Shown in pieces: positions 8,465-16,859 of a DNA stretch of 42,395 nt. This DNA comes from a virus. Each line of letters starts with the position of its first letter. Positions within the stretch are counted from its first letter, which is position 1. The DNA is taken from positions 1-42,395 of the IMG/VR virus record IMGVR_UViG_3300044946_000094; one strand, written 5' to 3'. The notes beneath the pieces were generated by a model. It did no database searches, had not been told where the DNA came from, and saw only the letters and a program-made list of their open reading frames with translations. Position numbers and translations under genes: made by a program.

Positions 8465-9799
8465 ATGGCGATCCAACCGAATACCAATCCCACCTTCTTG
8501 ACTGATGCCAATATCGCGGGCGTCCTCAAGAACGTGTACGCACGGTTCCGGATCAATGCATTCCCGATCCTGACCCCGTTGCTCGCGAACGTGAAGAAAG
8601 GTCGACCCGGTGGCCCCGAGAACATGCGGTTCGGTGGCAACGGCGTGTTCTGGGATGTGGCATTGTCCCGTCCTGTTGGTGATAGCTCCTCCCAGGCTGG
8701 TAACCTCCCGGTCTCGTACAACGCGATCGAGCAGCAAGCCCAGTTGGGCATCAAGCGCACGTACGTCCGGCGTCAGATCGACGCGCTGGCGATCTTGGCC
8801 ACGCAGTCTCGCGAAGCCGCCTTTGTCCCGCTCGTCCGCAAGTTGATCCAAGAAGCGGTCGACGCCGGTCGTCTCGCCCAGCAGAGAATCCTGAACGGCG
8901 ACGGCAATGGCATCCGAGCCACCGTCAACACGATCACGAGCAACACCGTCTACACCGTCTCCCAGCCCTACGGCATCACGGGAGCAGGTGAAGGCGGCCT
9001 CTTGCTCGACGTGGGCATGTACGTCTCGGTGCTGAACAGTGCTTCGCCAACAACCGTCCGCTTCACGGACTTGATCACGGGTGTCACGAACAACGGCGAC
9101 ATCGCGACCATCACGTTCCAGACGGGTGGTACCGGAGTCGTGGCCGGCGACTTCATCGTGGGAGCAACAGCAGCTGACAACTCCTACGGCAACGAGCCGA
9201 ACGGCCTCACGAACATCACGAACCGCGGTAACGCCTACGCGACGTTCGAGAACATCTCAGGAGGACCCGCAGGCACATACCCGCGTTGGGATTCAGTCCG
9301 TCTCGCAGCGGGAACCGATTCGTTCGACCCGACCCAACCCACCGAACTCGATGTCTGGAAGCTTGCCACGAGAATCCAAGGCAAGAGCGGCAAGAACGCC
9401 AAGGTGGCACCGGCCGAGTTCCTGTACCTGACCACCCCGGGCATGGAACTGCAACTCGCGAGTTCCTTCCTCGGCCAGCGCCGCTTCGCCCCCGAGGACT
9501 ACGCCGAGATCAAAGGCGGATTCAAAGCCGTCAGCATCTCCGGTATCCCGCTGGTGAGCGACTACTGGTGCCCGGCAGGCACGATGTACCTGAACCACCT
9601 GCCGAGCCTCACCTGGGTGGATTTGCTCGATTGGGGCGAACTCCGCTACGAGAACAGCGGGCCGTGGCGCTTCGTCGTGAACCAAGATGCGTATGAGGTG
9701 AATTTCGGAACCTATTGGAACTTTGGGGGCTTGTCGAGGAACGCGCACGGCATTTTCACAGGCTACACCGATACCACTCGATTTAGCCATGTGATGTGA
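8465..9799 (+). CDS. Major capsid protein (HK97 fold)
   Basis: 444 aa. The order portal-scaffold-this gene and the sequence identify it as coat. The N-terminal arm contains NVYARFRINAFPILTPLLANV. Residues about 75-160 hold the long spine-helix region (QAQLGIKRTYVRRQIDALAI, LVRKLIQEAVDAGRLAQQRI). Residues about 155-245 are a Gly/Thr/Val-rich beta insertion (VGMYVSVLN, GDFIVGATAADNS), a position where P22-like coats carry an inserted domain. The C-terminal part (DYAEIKGGFKAVSISGIPLV, then MYLNHLPSLTW) is the A-domain/P-domain strand region. A terminator-like hairpin follows, typical for a highly expressed coat gene. Confidence 0.85.
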   Translation: MAIQPNTNPTFLTDANIAGVLKNVYARFRINAFPILTPLLANVKKGRPGGPENMRFGGNGVFWDVALSRPVGDSSSQAGNLPVSYNAIEQQAQLGIKRTYVRRQIDALAILATQSREAAFVPLVRKLIQEAVDAGRLAQQRILNGDGNGIRATVNTITSNTVYTVSQPYGITGAGEGGLLLDVGMYVSVLNSASPTTVRFTDLITGVTNNGDIATITFQTGGTGVVAGDFIVGATAADNSYGNEPNGLTNITNRGNAYATFENISGGPAGTYPRWDSVRLAAGTDSFDPTQPTELDVWKLATRIQGKSGKNAKVAPAEFLYLTTPGMELQLASSFLGQRRFAPEDYAEIKGGFKAVSISGIPLVSDYWCPAGTMYLNHLPSLTWVDLLDWGELRYENSGPWRFVVNQDAYEVNFGTYWNFGGLSRNAHGIFTGYTDTTRFSHVM

Positions 9800-9823
9800 T
9801 CCTCGGCACTAAGATATCTCTTC

Positions 9824-9861
9824 GGGTCAGCCATTCACTTCGGGTGGCTGGCCCTTTCTCT
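9824..9861 (+). terminator. Rho-independent-like terminator after the coat gene
   Basis: GGGTCAGCCA (9824-9833) pairs with TGGCTGGCCC (9845-9854): 10 bp with one G-T wobble and an 11-nt loop containing TTCGG. It is followed by the pyrimidine-rich TTTCTCTCTCC. It lies 25 bases past the coat stop. The T-run is interrupted, so partial termination is likely, leaving less mRNA for the connector genes. Confidence 0.65.
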
Positions 9862-9879
9862 CTCCTCTGACAACTTCCC

Positions 9880-10326
9880 ATGCCTGGACCTAGAGATCCA
9901 ACACCTCCGTCTCCGCGACTCAGTTCGTTGCCCATCTTGGCGGACGGTAATTTCCCGTCGTCCGGGCTAGCGGCGGGGACCACGACGATTGTGTGCGGGA
10001 TACCATCCCGCGAGTACTACGTTGAGCAGTGCTTCTTTGGCTCGGCCGTCGTGCTCATTGCCGCGACTTCCGCGACGATGCAGTTCTATCGGCAGACCGC
10101 GAACGGCGCGACGCGCGTCAACTTGACGAACGCGGCGAACGTCTTGGCCGCCGGCGGATTGGTGGCGCTGACCAACTTCGCGTTCCCGTTGGTCACGGGA
10201 CTGACTGATCTGCAGCGCACGGTCATCCCGGGTGACTTGCTCCTCATCGATCTCGTGATCGTGGGGTCAGTGACTGCCCAGTTCGGGGCGAATGCCGGTG
10301 GGTTTGAACTGGATTGGCGCCGGTGA
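9880..10326 (+). CDS. Unknown structural-type protein
   Basis: 148 aa, first gene after the coat terminator. The N-terminal 20 residues are Pro/Ser-rich. The rest alternates short hydrophobic strands (TTTIVCGIPSREYYVEQCFF, DLLLIDLVIVGSVTAQFGA) and ends ELDWRR, a beta-rich composition typical of small capsid decoration or tail-completion proteins. The stop overlaps the next GTG. Assignment to head decoration is inference from position and composition only. Confidence 0.7.
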   Translation: MPGPRDPTPPSPRLSSLPILADGNFPSSGLAAGTTTIVCGIPSREYYVEQCFFGSAVVLIAATSATMQFYRQTANGATRVNLTNAANVLAAGGLVALTNFAFPLVTGLTDLQRTVIPGDLLLIDLVIVGSVTAQFGANAGGFELDWRR

Positions 10327-10841
10327 GCAGTACGGGCTTGGTCGACTGCTATGGGGTCCCGGCCGCCCCAGAGCTCCAGCGGAGTGTGCAAGAGATCGAT
10401 GACGGCTTGTCGCTCCGCTGGATGACCCCTGTAGGACTCATCCCCTACTGGGCTGTGTTCTTCCGCTGGCCGCAGACGGATAAGCGGTGGTCAATGGTCC
10501 AATCGGGAGAAATCCCAGAAGCGGAAGCGCACGACATGATCTTGCAGTTACCGAGAGACTGCCCACCGGACCAGGCTCGGTCGCTGATTGAGAAGCGATG
10601 CAGAAACTGGGGCAACGCAGGACGGGACGACATCGCGAAGCTGGTCGAGCGGTGCCGGGAAGCGAACCGCAAAGCGTCAGTCGCTGCGATGCAACCGACC
10701 TTGGACTACGCGGACGAACTGATCGACGCCAACAAGCACACCATGTTGGCTGAGTTCGGGAAGACGACGGCTCGTGTGTTTCAGTCTGAACCCACGAATA
10801 CTAAAGGCAAGAAGCGCCGAAAGTGGAGCCGGGCAGAATAA
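10323..10841 (+). CDS. Unknown protein downstream of coat
   Basis: 172 aa from GTG 10323, chosen because it makes the usual GTGA overlap with the preceding stop; a TTG at 10314 is also in frame. The N-terminal half has a Trp/Pro-rich strand region (LRWMTPVGLIPYWAVFFRWP). The C-terminal half is helical and basic, ending TKGKKRRKWSRAE. It contains three Cys without an ordered zinc motif. It is probably a virion assembly or head-completion protein by position. Confidence 0.7.
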   Translation: MSSTGLVDCYGVPAAPELQRSVQEIDDGLSLRWMTPVGLIPYWAVFFRWPQTDKRWSMVQSGEIPEAEAHDMILQLPRDCPPDQARSLIEKRCRNWGNAGRDDIAKLVERCREANRKASVAAMQPTLDYADELIDANKHTMLAEFGKTTARVFQSEPTNTKGKKRRKWSRAE

Positions 10842-11567
10842 ATGCCGACCCCGCAGTCGACCAGGATTCAGCTTCGCACGGATGTCATCAACTGGATGGA
10901 TGCGGCAGCCGCTGGAGGCTCATCGCACTGGGACATAACGGCTGGGACAGGGGAAGTCGATCGACGGCTCGGCATGGTGCACATGCAGGAGTGGCGGCGG
11001 GTCTTGAACGCCATGCCCTGGTATCAGGTCACGCAGTACACACCCGTGACCGATGCGAACGGGAACGTGCCGTTCACCTCACTGTCATCCGGAACGGGCG
11101 ATAGCCAGCAGAACATGTACCGCATCCTCTCGGTCGGTTCAGGACTCCTAGGTTCGAACGGATTGTTCTACACCGAAGTCAAGATGCAGGAGATTGCCCA
11201 GTTTCTACAGATCGCCACGACTGGGGTGCAGTACAATATCTGGTTCCCGAATGGCCGACAGATCACGGTGCCGGGGAATCTCTCGACGCAACTGACGATC
11301 TGGGTGAATTGGACGCCCACACGATTCGATCAGTTGGCCTCTGATAGTTCGCTCGTCGGGCTGCCGGACGATTACGAGGACATCTTCGCGCTTGAGGCCG
11401 CGGCCCGGTTGCTCATGAAAGGCGGAGCCGAAACGCCCGCCTCGATGGATTTGAAGGCGCAAGCCGAAGAACAGCGGAGAGACCGACTCCAAGACTTGGC
11501 CCGCGTTGGTATCCAGCCATGGGGTGTGAGCGCGGACGACAACCGCTTCGACTGGGGCAGTCAGTGA
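10842..11567 (+). CDS. Head-tail adaptor (P22 gp4-like)
   Basis: 241 aa, ATG directly after the previous stop. The N-terminal helices (STRIQLRTDVINWMDAA, DRRLGMVHMQEWRRVLNAMP) are followed by a beta region (WYQVTQYTPVTDANGNVPF, MYRILSVGSGL) and a C-terminal segment with GLPDDYEDIFALEAAARLLM. Helix-rich N-terminus, beta insertion and a final DDY-x-x-x-x-x-x-A-A helix match podoviral adaptor proteins that bind the portal. Placement between the coat and the large tail-hub protein agrees. Moderate confidence because this family diverges strongly. Confidence 0.68.
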   Translation: MPTPQSTRIQLRTDVINWMDAAAAGGSSHWDITAGTGEVDRRLGMVHMQEWRRVLNAMPWYQVTQYTPVTDANGNVPFTSLSSGTGDSQQNMYRILSVGSGLLGSNGLFYTEVKMQEIAQFLQIATTGVQYNIWFPNGRQITVPGNLSTQLTIWVNWTPTRFDQLASDSSLVGLPDDYEDIFALEAAARLLMKGGAETPASMDLKAQAEEQRRDRLQDLARVGIQPWGVSADDNRFDWGSQ

Positions 11568-11639
11568 GGCACACGGCATTGCTGTCTCGGGTGGGCATAC
11601 ATCCGATGCCGGTGACCCAGCAGGACCCGGTAGGTCAAC

Positions 11640-13247
11640 ATGCCCTCACCGTGGTCTCGCGTGCCTAGGCCGAAAGTCATCGACATCCAAGAGTCTTTCT
11701 CGGGACTCAACACGACCGCCTCAGAGGACCAACTCCAGCCGACCGAGATCCGCCAAGCGGCCAACGTCAAGTTCACCGCGTACAGTGCGGCCACAAAACG
11801 AAACGGGACACAGCGAGTGCATACCACATCACTCGGCGTTGGTGCCCCAATCCAAGGTGGGTATTACTGGGACACGCAAGCGCTCTATCTCGTCGTCTGC
11901 GAGGGCACGCTCTTTACATCTCCGGGCGGTGCTTTCCCGTGGACGTGGACTCAACGCGGGGCGACCAACTTTTTCTCGCTCACGGCCAAGATCTCCTTCG
12001 CCGCCTTCACGAGTTCGAGTAATGGCGGGAATGAAGTCGTCTACATGGCGGATGGGGCCTTTCTCTCGCTCTACGCGTCCGGCCCCGGCCTCATACGGTT
12101 CACGGCTCTCTCGCCTCCGGGCTCACCGCCGACGATCTCGTACCTCGCGGTCTACAACAAGCGCCTCTTAGCGGTGAATGGCATTGACCCAACGCTCTAC
12201 TGGTCGAGCTTAGGGGATGGCAACGACTTGGGGATTCCGAGCTCACCAGATGCCGGCGGCAACGATGTCATCAAGACCTTCGGCGAGAATGCGTGCTTGT
12301 CATTGCTGCCCATGGCGGCCGGTCTTCTCATTCTCCACAAACGAGGAACGTCAACGTTCACCGGCTGGAGCCAGAACGACATCAGCGTTTCATCTGGAAC
12401 CGCTGGCATCAGCGCTGACATTGGGACCCTCGCTCCATTCGGGAACGTTGCGGTCGAGAACAATGCCTTCGTGGTGAGTGATCGAGGGGTCTATCAACTG
12501 ACCCCGTACGGGATCTACGAGCAGATCTCGAAGCCGATCGAGAGCATTTTGAACGGTCTCTCGCGGTCCCTCTTCCCGCTGATCGTGGCAGCCCATGACA
12601 AGGTGCAGCGTCAGGTCTTGTTCTTCTTCCCGACGCTTGGGGTCTATGCGTGGAACTACCGGACGAATGGATGGTCGGGTCCGTGGGACTCGATCTATCT
12701 CAGTACGGGTCTCGGTGGACCCTGCTCAGCGTTGTGGCCCGCGGTCGACCAGAACAACACGCCGATCGTGCTCGGCGGATTCAGCGATGGGTTCGTAAGA
12801 CAGACTGAAGTCCCGGGGCTCTATCTGGACGACGTGCACTCAGACGGCACGGGCGGGAACATCTACAACCTCGTGCTGCAGTCGCGCCGGCTCTTAGCGG
12901 AAGATGCTTATTCGCTCAAGATGATCCGGTGGATCTACGTGACGGTTGGAGCGACTTCCGGAAATTCGCTCATCGCTCCCTCAGCGATCCAGTGGGGGTT
13001 CGGACCGACACCATCGTATACCGCGTTGCCCAGTGGTTCGAGCTCAGCTGCGAGTGGGTCGACGGTCCCCTGGCGCTTCCAGGGCGCGGGACATGGAGCC
13101 TGGGTGAGCATCTTCATCAACGATCAGAGTGGAAGCCCACTTTACTACTCGAAGTTGGGTGCTGAAGGCTACGACTACGGACGGTCACGCTACTCGGTTG
13201 GTGGTGGCGGGAACCCGACCAGTCTCATCTCCAGCGGCGGGAATTAA
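11640..13247 (+). CDS. Tail hub/nozzle protein, beta-propeller-like (P22 gp10-like)
   Basis: 535 aa. The start (VIDIQESFSGLNTTASEDQL, then RQAANVKF) is typical of podoviral proteins that cap the portal-adaptor and hold packaged DNA. Repeated strand motifs follow: LYLVVCEGTLF, VVYMADGAFLSLY, YNKRLLAVNG-x-D, GLLILHKRGTSTFTGW, NAFVVSDRGVYQLTPYGI and YRTNGWSGPW. These resemble successive propeller blades. A C-terminal beta region (PWRFQGAGHGAWVSIFINDQ) ends in a Gly-rich tail. Expected role: tail hub to which fibre and spike attach. Confidence 0.72.
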   Translation: MPSPWSRVPRPKVIDIQESFSGLNTTASEDQLQPTEIRQAANVKFTAYSAATKRNGTQRVHTTSLGVGAPIQGGYYWDTQALYLVVCEGTLFTSPGGAFPWTWTQRGATNFFSLTAKISFAAFTSSSNGGNEVVYMADGAFLSLYASGPGLIRFTALSPPGSPPTISYLAVYNKRLLAVNGIDPTLYWSSLGDGNDLGIPSSPDAGGNDVIKTFGENACLSLLPMAAGLLILHKRGTSTFTGWSQNDISVSSGTAGISADIGTLAPFGNVAVENNAFVVSDRGVYQLTPYGIYEQISKPIESILNGLSRSLFPLIVAAHDKVQRQVLFFFPTLGVYAWNYRTNGWSGPWDSIYLSTGLGGPCSALWPAVDQNNTPIVLGGFSDGFVRQTEVPGLYLDDVHSDGTGGNIYNLVLQSRRLLAEDAYSLKMIRWIYVTVGATSGNSLIAPSAIQWGFGPTPSYTALPSGSSSAASGSTVPWRFQGAGHGAWVSIFINDQSGSPLYYSKLGAEGYDYGRSRYSVGGGGNPTSLISSGGN

Positions 13248-13555
13248 TGACAGTCCCCCCGTTTGGCGGTGGCTCGACCAAAGGTGATCGGTGGTTGAAC
13301 GCCCTCAAGCGGCGCTGGCTGACCACGGCCGGGAACCAAGCTGCGTATCCGGTGACGATGGGCAACACGACGGTGACGGTCACGTTCTTGGACGCGATGG
13401 CGACGCTCTTCTACGGCGTCATCGTCACACCGAACTGGAACACCACCGTGTGGGTGACGAACAAGACCGGAACAAACTGCGTGGTGAATTTTGGGACCGC
13501 TGCGCCCGCGAGTGCGATCATCGATGTCGCGGTCTGGGCTGATAGCCGGAATTAG
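13247..13555 (+). CDS. Small beta-rich virion protein
   Basis: 102 aa, ATG overlapping the end of the tail-hub gene by one base. After a short basic N-terminus (GDRWLNALKRRW) it is nearly all beta: FLDAMATLFYGVIVTPNWNT, VWVTNKTGTNCVVNFG, ASAIIDVAVWAD. Similar TPNW-x-T-x-VWVT patterns occur in small phage structural proteins, but no specific role is proven. It precedes the candidate ejection proteins. Confidence 0.65.
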   Translation: MTVPPFGGGSTKGDRWLNALKRRWLTTAGNQAAYPVTMGNTTVTVTFLDAMATLFYGVIVTPNWNTTVWVTNKTGTNCVVNFGTAAPASAIIDVAVWADSRN

Positions 13556-13570
13556 AGGAGTAAAGACGAC

Positions 13571-14395
13571 ATGGGTGCGGCAGCAGCAGCGGCAGGCGGT
13601 GGGTCAGCGCTCATTGGCGGCATCCTCCAAGGGATCGGCCAACAGCAAGCGCTCAACCTTTCCAAGAGCCAATGGAACCAGCAATTCGGGCTGAACGCAG
13701 GACAGTACGCGGACGCGCTTGCCTCGCAGATGCAGCTTGGTGGCTTGCGAGACCAAGTCGTATACCAGCTCATGAACAACCTGGGTCAGTCACCGAGTGC
13801 CTTTAATCCAGTGAACTACGGCGCCCCGACGAACACAGGCCAGCAAGGCGTCGGTGGCTACAACCTGAATCAGGAAGCCCAGAACGCGGCGAACTACACG
13901 CCAGGGGCAGGCGGAACGAACACGAACGTGGCTCAGGCCACCTTAGGCATGCTGGGCTACAACAATGCGAGTGACATCCAGCAAAGCCACAACGCGGGCT
14001 CCACGAACTACTCGTACGGTGGGAACGTGTACGCGAACGGCACCGGACCCTTGGCCTCACAGACGGCGAATCTCTCGAATGGCTACACCATGACATCGGG
14101 GAACTCGCAGTTCGGCAACGCGGGCCAGAAGGTCAACGCCGGCAACAACTACTACGGGACTCCCTACACACCGGCCGGGCAGACGCCGGTGGGCCCGCTC
14201 TACACCCCGCCCAATAGTCAGGGCCAAGTGTCATCGGTCGCGCCTCCCGCCCAGCACGCAGGCTACAGCATGGGTGGGGGCACAATGACCCCAGCAGGGC
14301 CAGGAACGAGCGGGTGGGGGTCAGCCCCGGGTGGAGGGCCAAGTGCCTTGAACGCGGCGCTACAGGCAGGCATGGGGAACCTGACCAATGGGTAG
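13571..14395 (+). CDS. Ejection/internal virion protein candidate, Gly/Asn/Gln-rich
   Basis: 274 aa with a strong site (AGAGGAGTAAAGACGAC before ATG). The N-terminus (MGAAAAAAGGGSALIGGILQ) is a glycine-zipper-like hydrophobic helix, then a Gln-rich helix (QQQALNLSKSQWNQQFGLNA). The last 190 residues are Gly/Asn/Tyr/Pro-rich low complexity. Small Ala/Gly-rich proteins placed after the tail hub are usually ejected with DNA in podoviruses. The stop overlaps the next start by 8 bases. Confidence 0.6.
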   Translation: MGAAAAAAGGGSALIGGILQGIGQQQALNLSKSQWNQQFGLNAGQYADALASQMQLGGLRDQVVYQLMNNLGQSPSAFNPVNYGAPTNTGQQGVGGYNLNQEAQNAANYTPGAGGTNTNVAQATLGMLGYNNASDIQQSHNAGSTNYSYGGNVYANGTGPLASQTANLSNGYTMTSGNSQFGNAGQKVNAGNNYYGTPYTPAGQTPVGPLYTPPNSQGQVSSVAPPAQHAGYSMGGGTMTPAGPGTSGWGSAPGGGPSALNAALQAGMGNLTNG

Positions 14396-15548
14396 CGCGA
14401 TGCAGAGCTTGTACAGCGCGAATCCGACCAAGCCACCGGGTCAGCAGCAAGGCCAGCAACCGTCGTGGGGTGGTGGCCAGCCCTCAGGCCGTCCGTCGTG
14501 GGCTCAGCAGCCGACCTTCTCGAGCATGCAGCAGGGCGGGCAACCGAGACCGGCTCCTCCGCAAAGCTGGTATAACTACCAGCCGGGCCAGAGTCAGAGC
14601 TCGACGCAGGGTCCCGGACAGAGCCAGGGCTACAGGCCTCCACAGCAGCCTAGCTACGCTCCTCAACCGAGTTACGGCACCCAACCGCCCCAGGGCGGTG
14701 CACCTCAGTCGTGGGGCGGTCCTAGCGGCTACTCCGCGCCTCCGAGCCCTCAGGCCCCGACAGTGCCACCAGCCAACGCCGGCGGGGGATTCAACTACAA
14801 CCCCAGCATGGGGCAGCAGACAGCCTACGGTGCTGGCCCTCCAGCGGGCTACAATCAGCCCCAAGCCCCGCAAAGCTGGCAGCCCCCTACCCAGCAGGGC
14901 CCGAGCGGCTACAGCCCTCCACAGGCCCCACCGCAGGGCATGAGCAGCGCGCCGGGACAGTACGGCTCAGGGCCAGCGGCAACGAGCCAAACGCAGAACA
15001 CGGCGAATCAGTTGGGGGGCGCGACTCAAAATCTGCTTCTCAATCAGTTGCAGAACCCCAATTCGACGATGGGTTCACCGGCCGCGCAGAACCTCTTGCA
15101 GCAGCAGTTAGCGAATCCCAATCCGCTCGGTAGCCAAGCCTTTCAGACGCAGATGCAGCAAGCGCAGACAGGCATCAACGAGCAGATGCAGCAAAGCCAA
15201 GACGCGATCAATTCCAACCTCGCATCGCGGGGCGTGTACGATTCGAGCCTCGCAGGTGGTTACCTCCAGGATTTGTCGACGAGCGCGGGGCGGCAGATGG
15301 CGAGCATCGGCGCCAACCTTCTCCCGCAAGAGGCGCAGTTGCAGTTGCAGGGCACAAACTCCGCCCTCGGGAACGCCCAAGCCTATAGCGGGCAGAACAC
15401 GAGCAACATCTCGAACGCGCTGGCGAATAGCCTCGGCTACGGTCAAAACCAGTTCAACCAAGCCGCGACGACTTCGCAACTGAACCTCGCCCAGCAGCAG
15501 CAACAGAACGCCCAGTTGCAGCAACTTCTCTCGTTGACGAGCACGTAG
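14388..15548 (+). CDS. Virion protein with prion-like low-complexity half, ejection candidate
   Basis: 386 aa. Residues 10-205 are almost only Gln, Pro, Ser, Gly, Tyr and Trp, with repeated QSW, GGPSGYS and PSYG units (YAPQPSYGTQPPQ), a composition like prion-like domains. Residues 205-386 are helical and Gln/Asn/Leu-rich (NLLLNQLQNPNS, QMQQAQTGINEQMQQSQDAI) with an SRGVYDSSLAGGYLQDL block seen in many podoviral internal proteins. It lies second in a run of four similar proteins. Role in ejection is inferred from position and composition. Confidence 0.6.
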   Translation: MGSAMQSLYSANPTKPPGQQQGQQPSWGGGQPSGRPSWAQQPTFSSMQQGGQPRPAPPQSWYNYQPGQSQSSTQGPGQSQGYRPPQQPSYAPQPSYGTQPPQGGAPQSWGGPSGYSAPPSPQAPTVPPANAGGGFNYNPSMGQQTAYGAGPPAGYNQPQAPQSWQPPTQQGPSGYSPPQAPPQGMSSAPGQYGSGPAATSQTQNTANQLGGATQNLLLNQLQNPNSTMGSPAAQNLLQQQLANPNPLGSQAFQTQMQQAQTGINEQMQQSQDAINSNLASRGVYDSSLAGGYLQDLSTSAGRQMASIGANLLPQEAQLQLQGTNSALGNAQAYSGQNTSNISNALANSLGYGQNQFNQAATTSQLNLAQQQQQNAQLQQLLSLTST

Positions 15549-15551
15549 CGT

Positions 15552-16856
15552 ATGGGAAGCGCGCAAGCAGGGATTTACTCAGGACTCGGCCAAGGCATCT
15601 CAGGTGCCGGCCAAGCTGTCATGCAAGCGCTGTACATGGCGCAGCAGCAGAAACTCGCGCAGCAACAGCTCGGGATGCAGCAGCAGGGCCTCGACATCAC
15701 GAAGGCGAATCAGCAGGTGCAGCAAGGCTTGCTCGGCGTCGTTGACCCGAATCAGGTACAGCCTTCAGCGCCCACGCAACCGCAGGCACCTCCGCCGAGC
15801 ACGAGCGGGCCGCTCTCCCCGGTTGGTAGCCTGACCGGAAATGCCCCGGGGGTATTCGCTGCGCTCCAGGCGGTGCAACGCGGTGGCGGGCCTGCTGGCG
15901 GCCTTCCTGGCGGAGGACAGGGCGGCGGCGGTGGTGGAGGTTCGGCCCCGTCAGTCACTCAAGGACCGAATCCATTCGCGCCCGGTCCCGGCGGGGCAGC
16001 GCTCGCAGCACCAAGTGGTGGACCGCCGATCCTACCCCCTGGTCCGAACGCCTCAGGGCAGTTGGGTGGTTACGACACGAGCCGGTACGCACCGATTCCG
16101 GGATCAAACAAGCTGCTGGACATCATGGGTTCGCCGGAGATGCAACGGCAACTCGCGCTGACGAAAGCGCAAGCTCAGATCCAATTCCAGAATCAGGCCG
16201 CGCTCAAAGGAATCCCGGAAGCCGTCAACCCGCAGGCGCAGAGTTTCGAGGCGCAAGAGCAAGCCCTGAGACTACAGAACGAAGCGAAAATCGCGGCGAA
16301 TCGCCTGAAAGAGATGGAAGACGCGCTCGGCATCACGCAACAGCGATTCGGGTCGACCATGGCTAGCCGATTCGAGAAGGACAACCAACAGCTTTACGAT
16401 ACTGGAGACGCCTACCGCGACTGGCAGACGAAACTCGCGCAGGCGCAATCTGGTAATCCGGCCGACTTCAAAGCCACGACGGCCTCGTTCCAGCGGCTTG
16501 TCGACCAGAGCAAAACCGGCAAGCTCGGCATGCTCAAGTACCTGTCCAACATCAACCCCTCGCTACCGGGTGGTGTTGAGCAGACGATCAACCGGTGGAC
16601 GAGCGGGCAATTCGGGTCGCAGGATCTCCAGAACATGGATGCGGTGGCCCAGGCCGTCGCGCGCGAGAGTTCGGCGGAATTGGATCGTCGGCGCACTGAG
16701 GAAGTAGCCCGGCACAGTAGCGGGCCGGGGGCGATCCCCGGGTACAACAACATCGTTCGGCCCTCCACATTCGAGGGGGCGCCGGTTCCCCAGGCAGGGG
16801 CTGGCGCGGCTGGCGGCAACGCCGCGAACGTCATGCGCTGGCTCCAGACTCCGTAG
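15552..16856 (+). CDS. Ejection/internal virion protein candidate, Gln-rich
   Basis: 434 aa, ATG 3 bases after the previous stop. Residues 1-25 are small and hydrophobic (GIYSGLGQGISGAGQAVMQA). Residues 35-70 are Gln-rich helix. Residues 75-190 are Pro/Gly-rich with a nine-residue Gly-rich run. From about 195 it is helical (ALTKAQAQIQFQNQAALKGI, EAKIAANRLKEMEDALGI). The pattern fits an internal core or ejected protein. The stop is separated by 3 bases from the next ATG. No enzymatic motif was recognised. Confidence 0.6.
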   Translation: MGSAQAGIYSGLGQGISGAGQAVMQALYMAQQQKLAQQQLGMQQQGLDITKANQQVQQGLLGVVDPNQVQPSAPTQPQAPPPSTSGPLSPVGSLTGNAPGVFAALQAVQRGGGPAGGLPGGGQGGGGGGGSAPSVTQGPNPFAPGPGGAALAAPSGGPPILPPGPNASGQLGGYDTSRYAPIPGSNKLLDIMGSPEMQRQLALTKAQAQIQFQNQAALKGIPEAVNPQAQSFEAQEQALRLQNEAKIAANRLKEMEDALGITQQRFGSTMASRFEKDNQQLYDTGDAYRDWQTKLAQAQSGNPADFKATTASFQRLVDQSKTGKLGMLKYLSNINPSLPGGVEQTINRWTSGQFGSQDLQNMDAVAQAVARESSAELDRRRTEEVARHSSGPGAIPGYNNIVRPSTFEGAPVPQAGAGAAGGNAANVMRWLQTP

Positions 16857-16859
16857 GCG

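Noticed and set aside
11564-11668. 34-codon frame with GTGA overlap between the adaptor and tail-hub genes
   Set aside because: Runs 29 bases into the tail-hub gene and has no coherent composition; probably chance.
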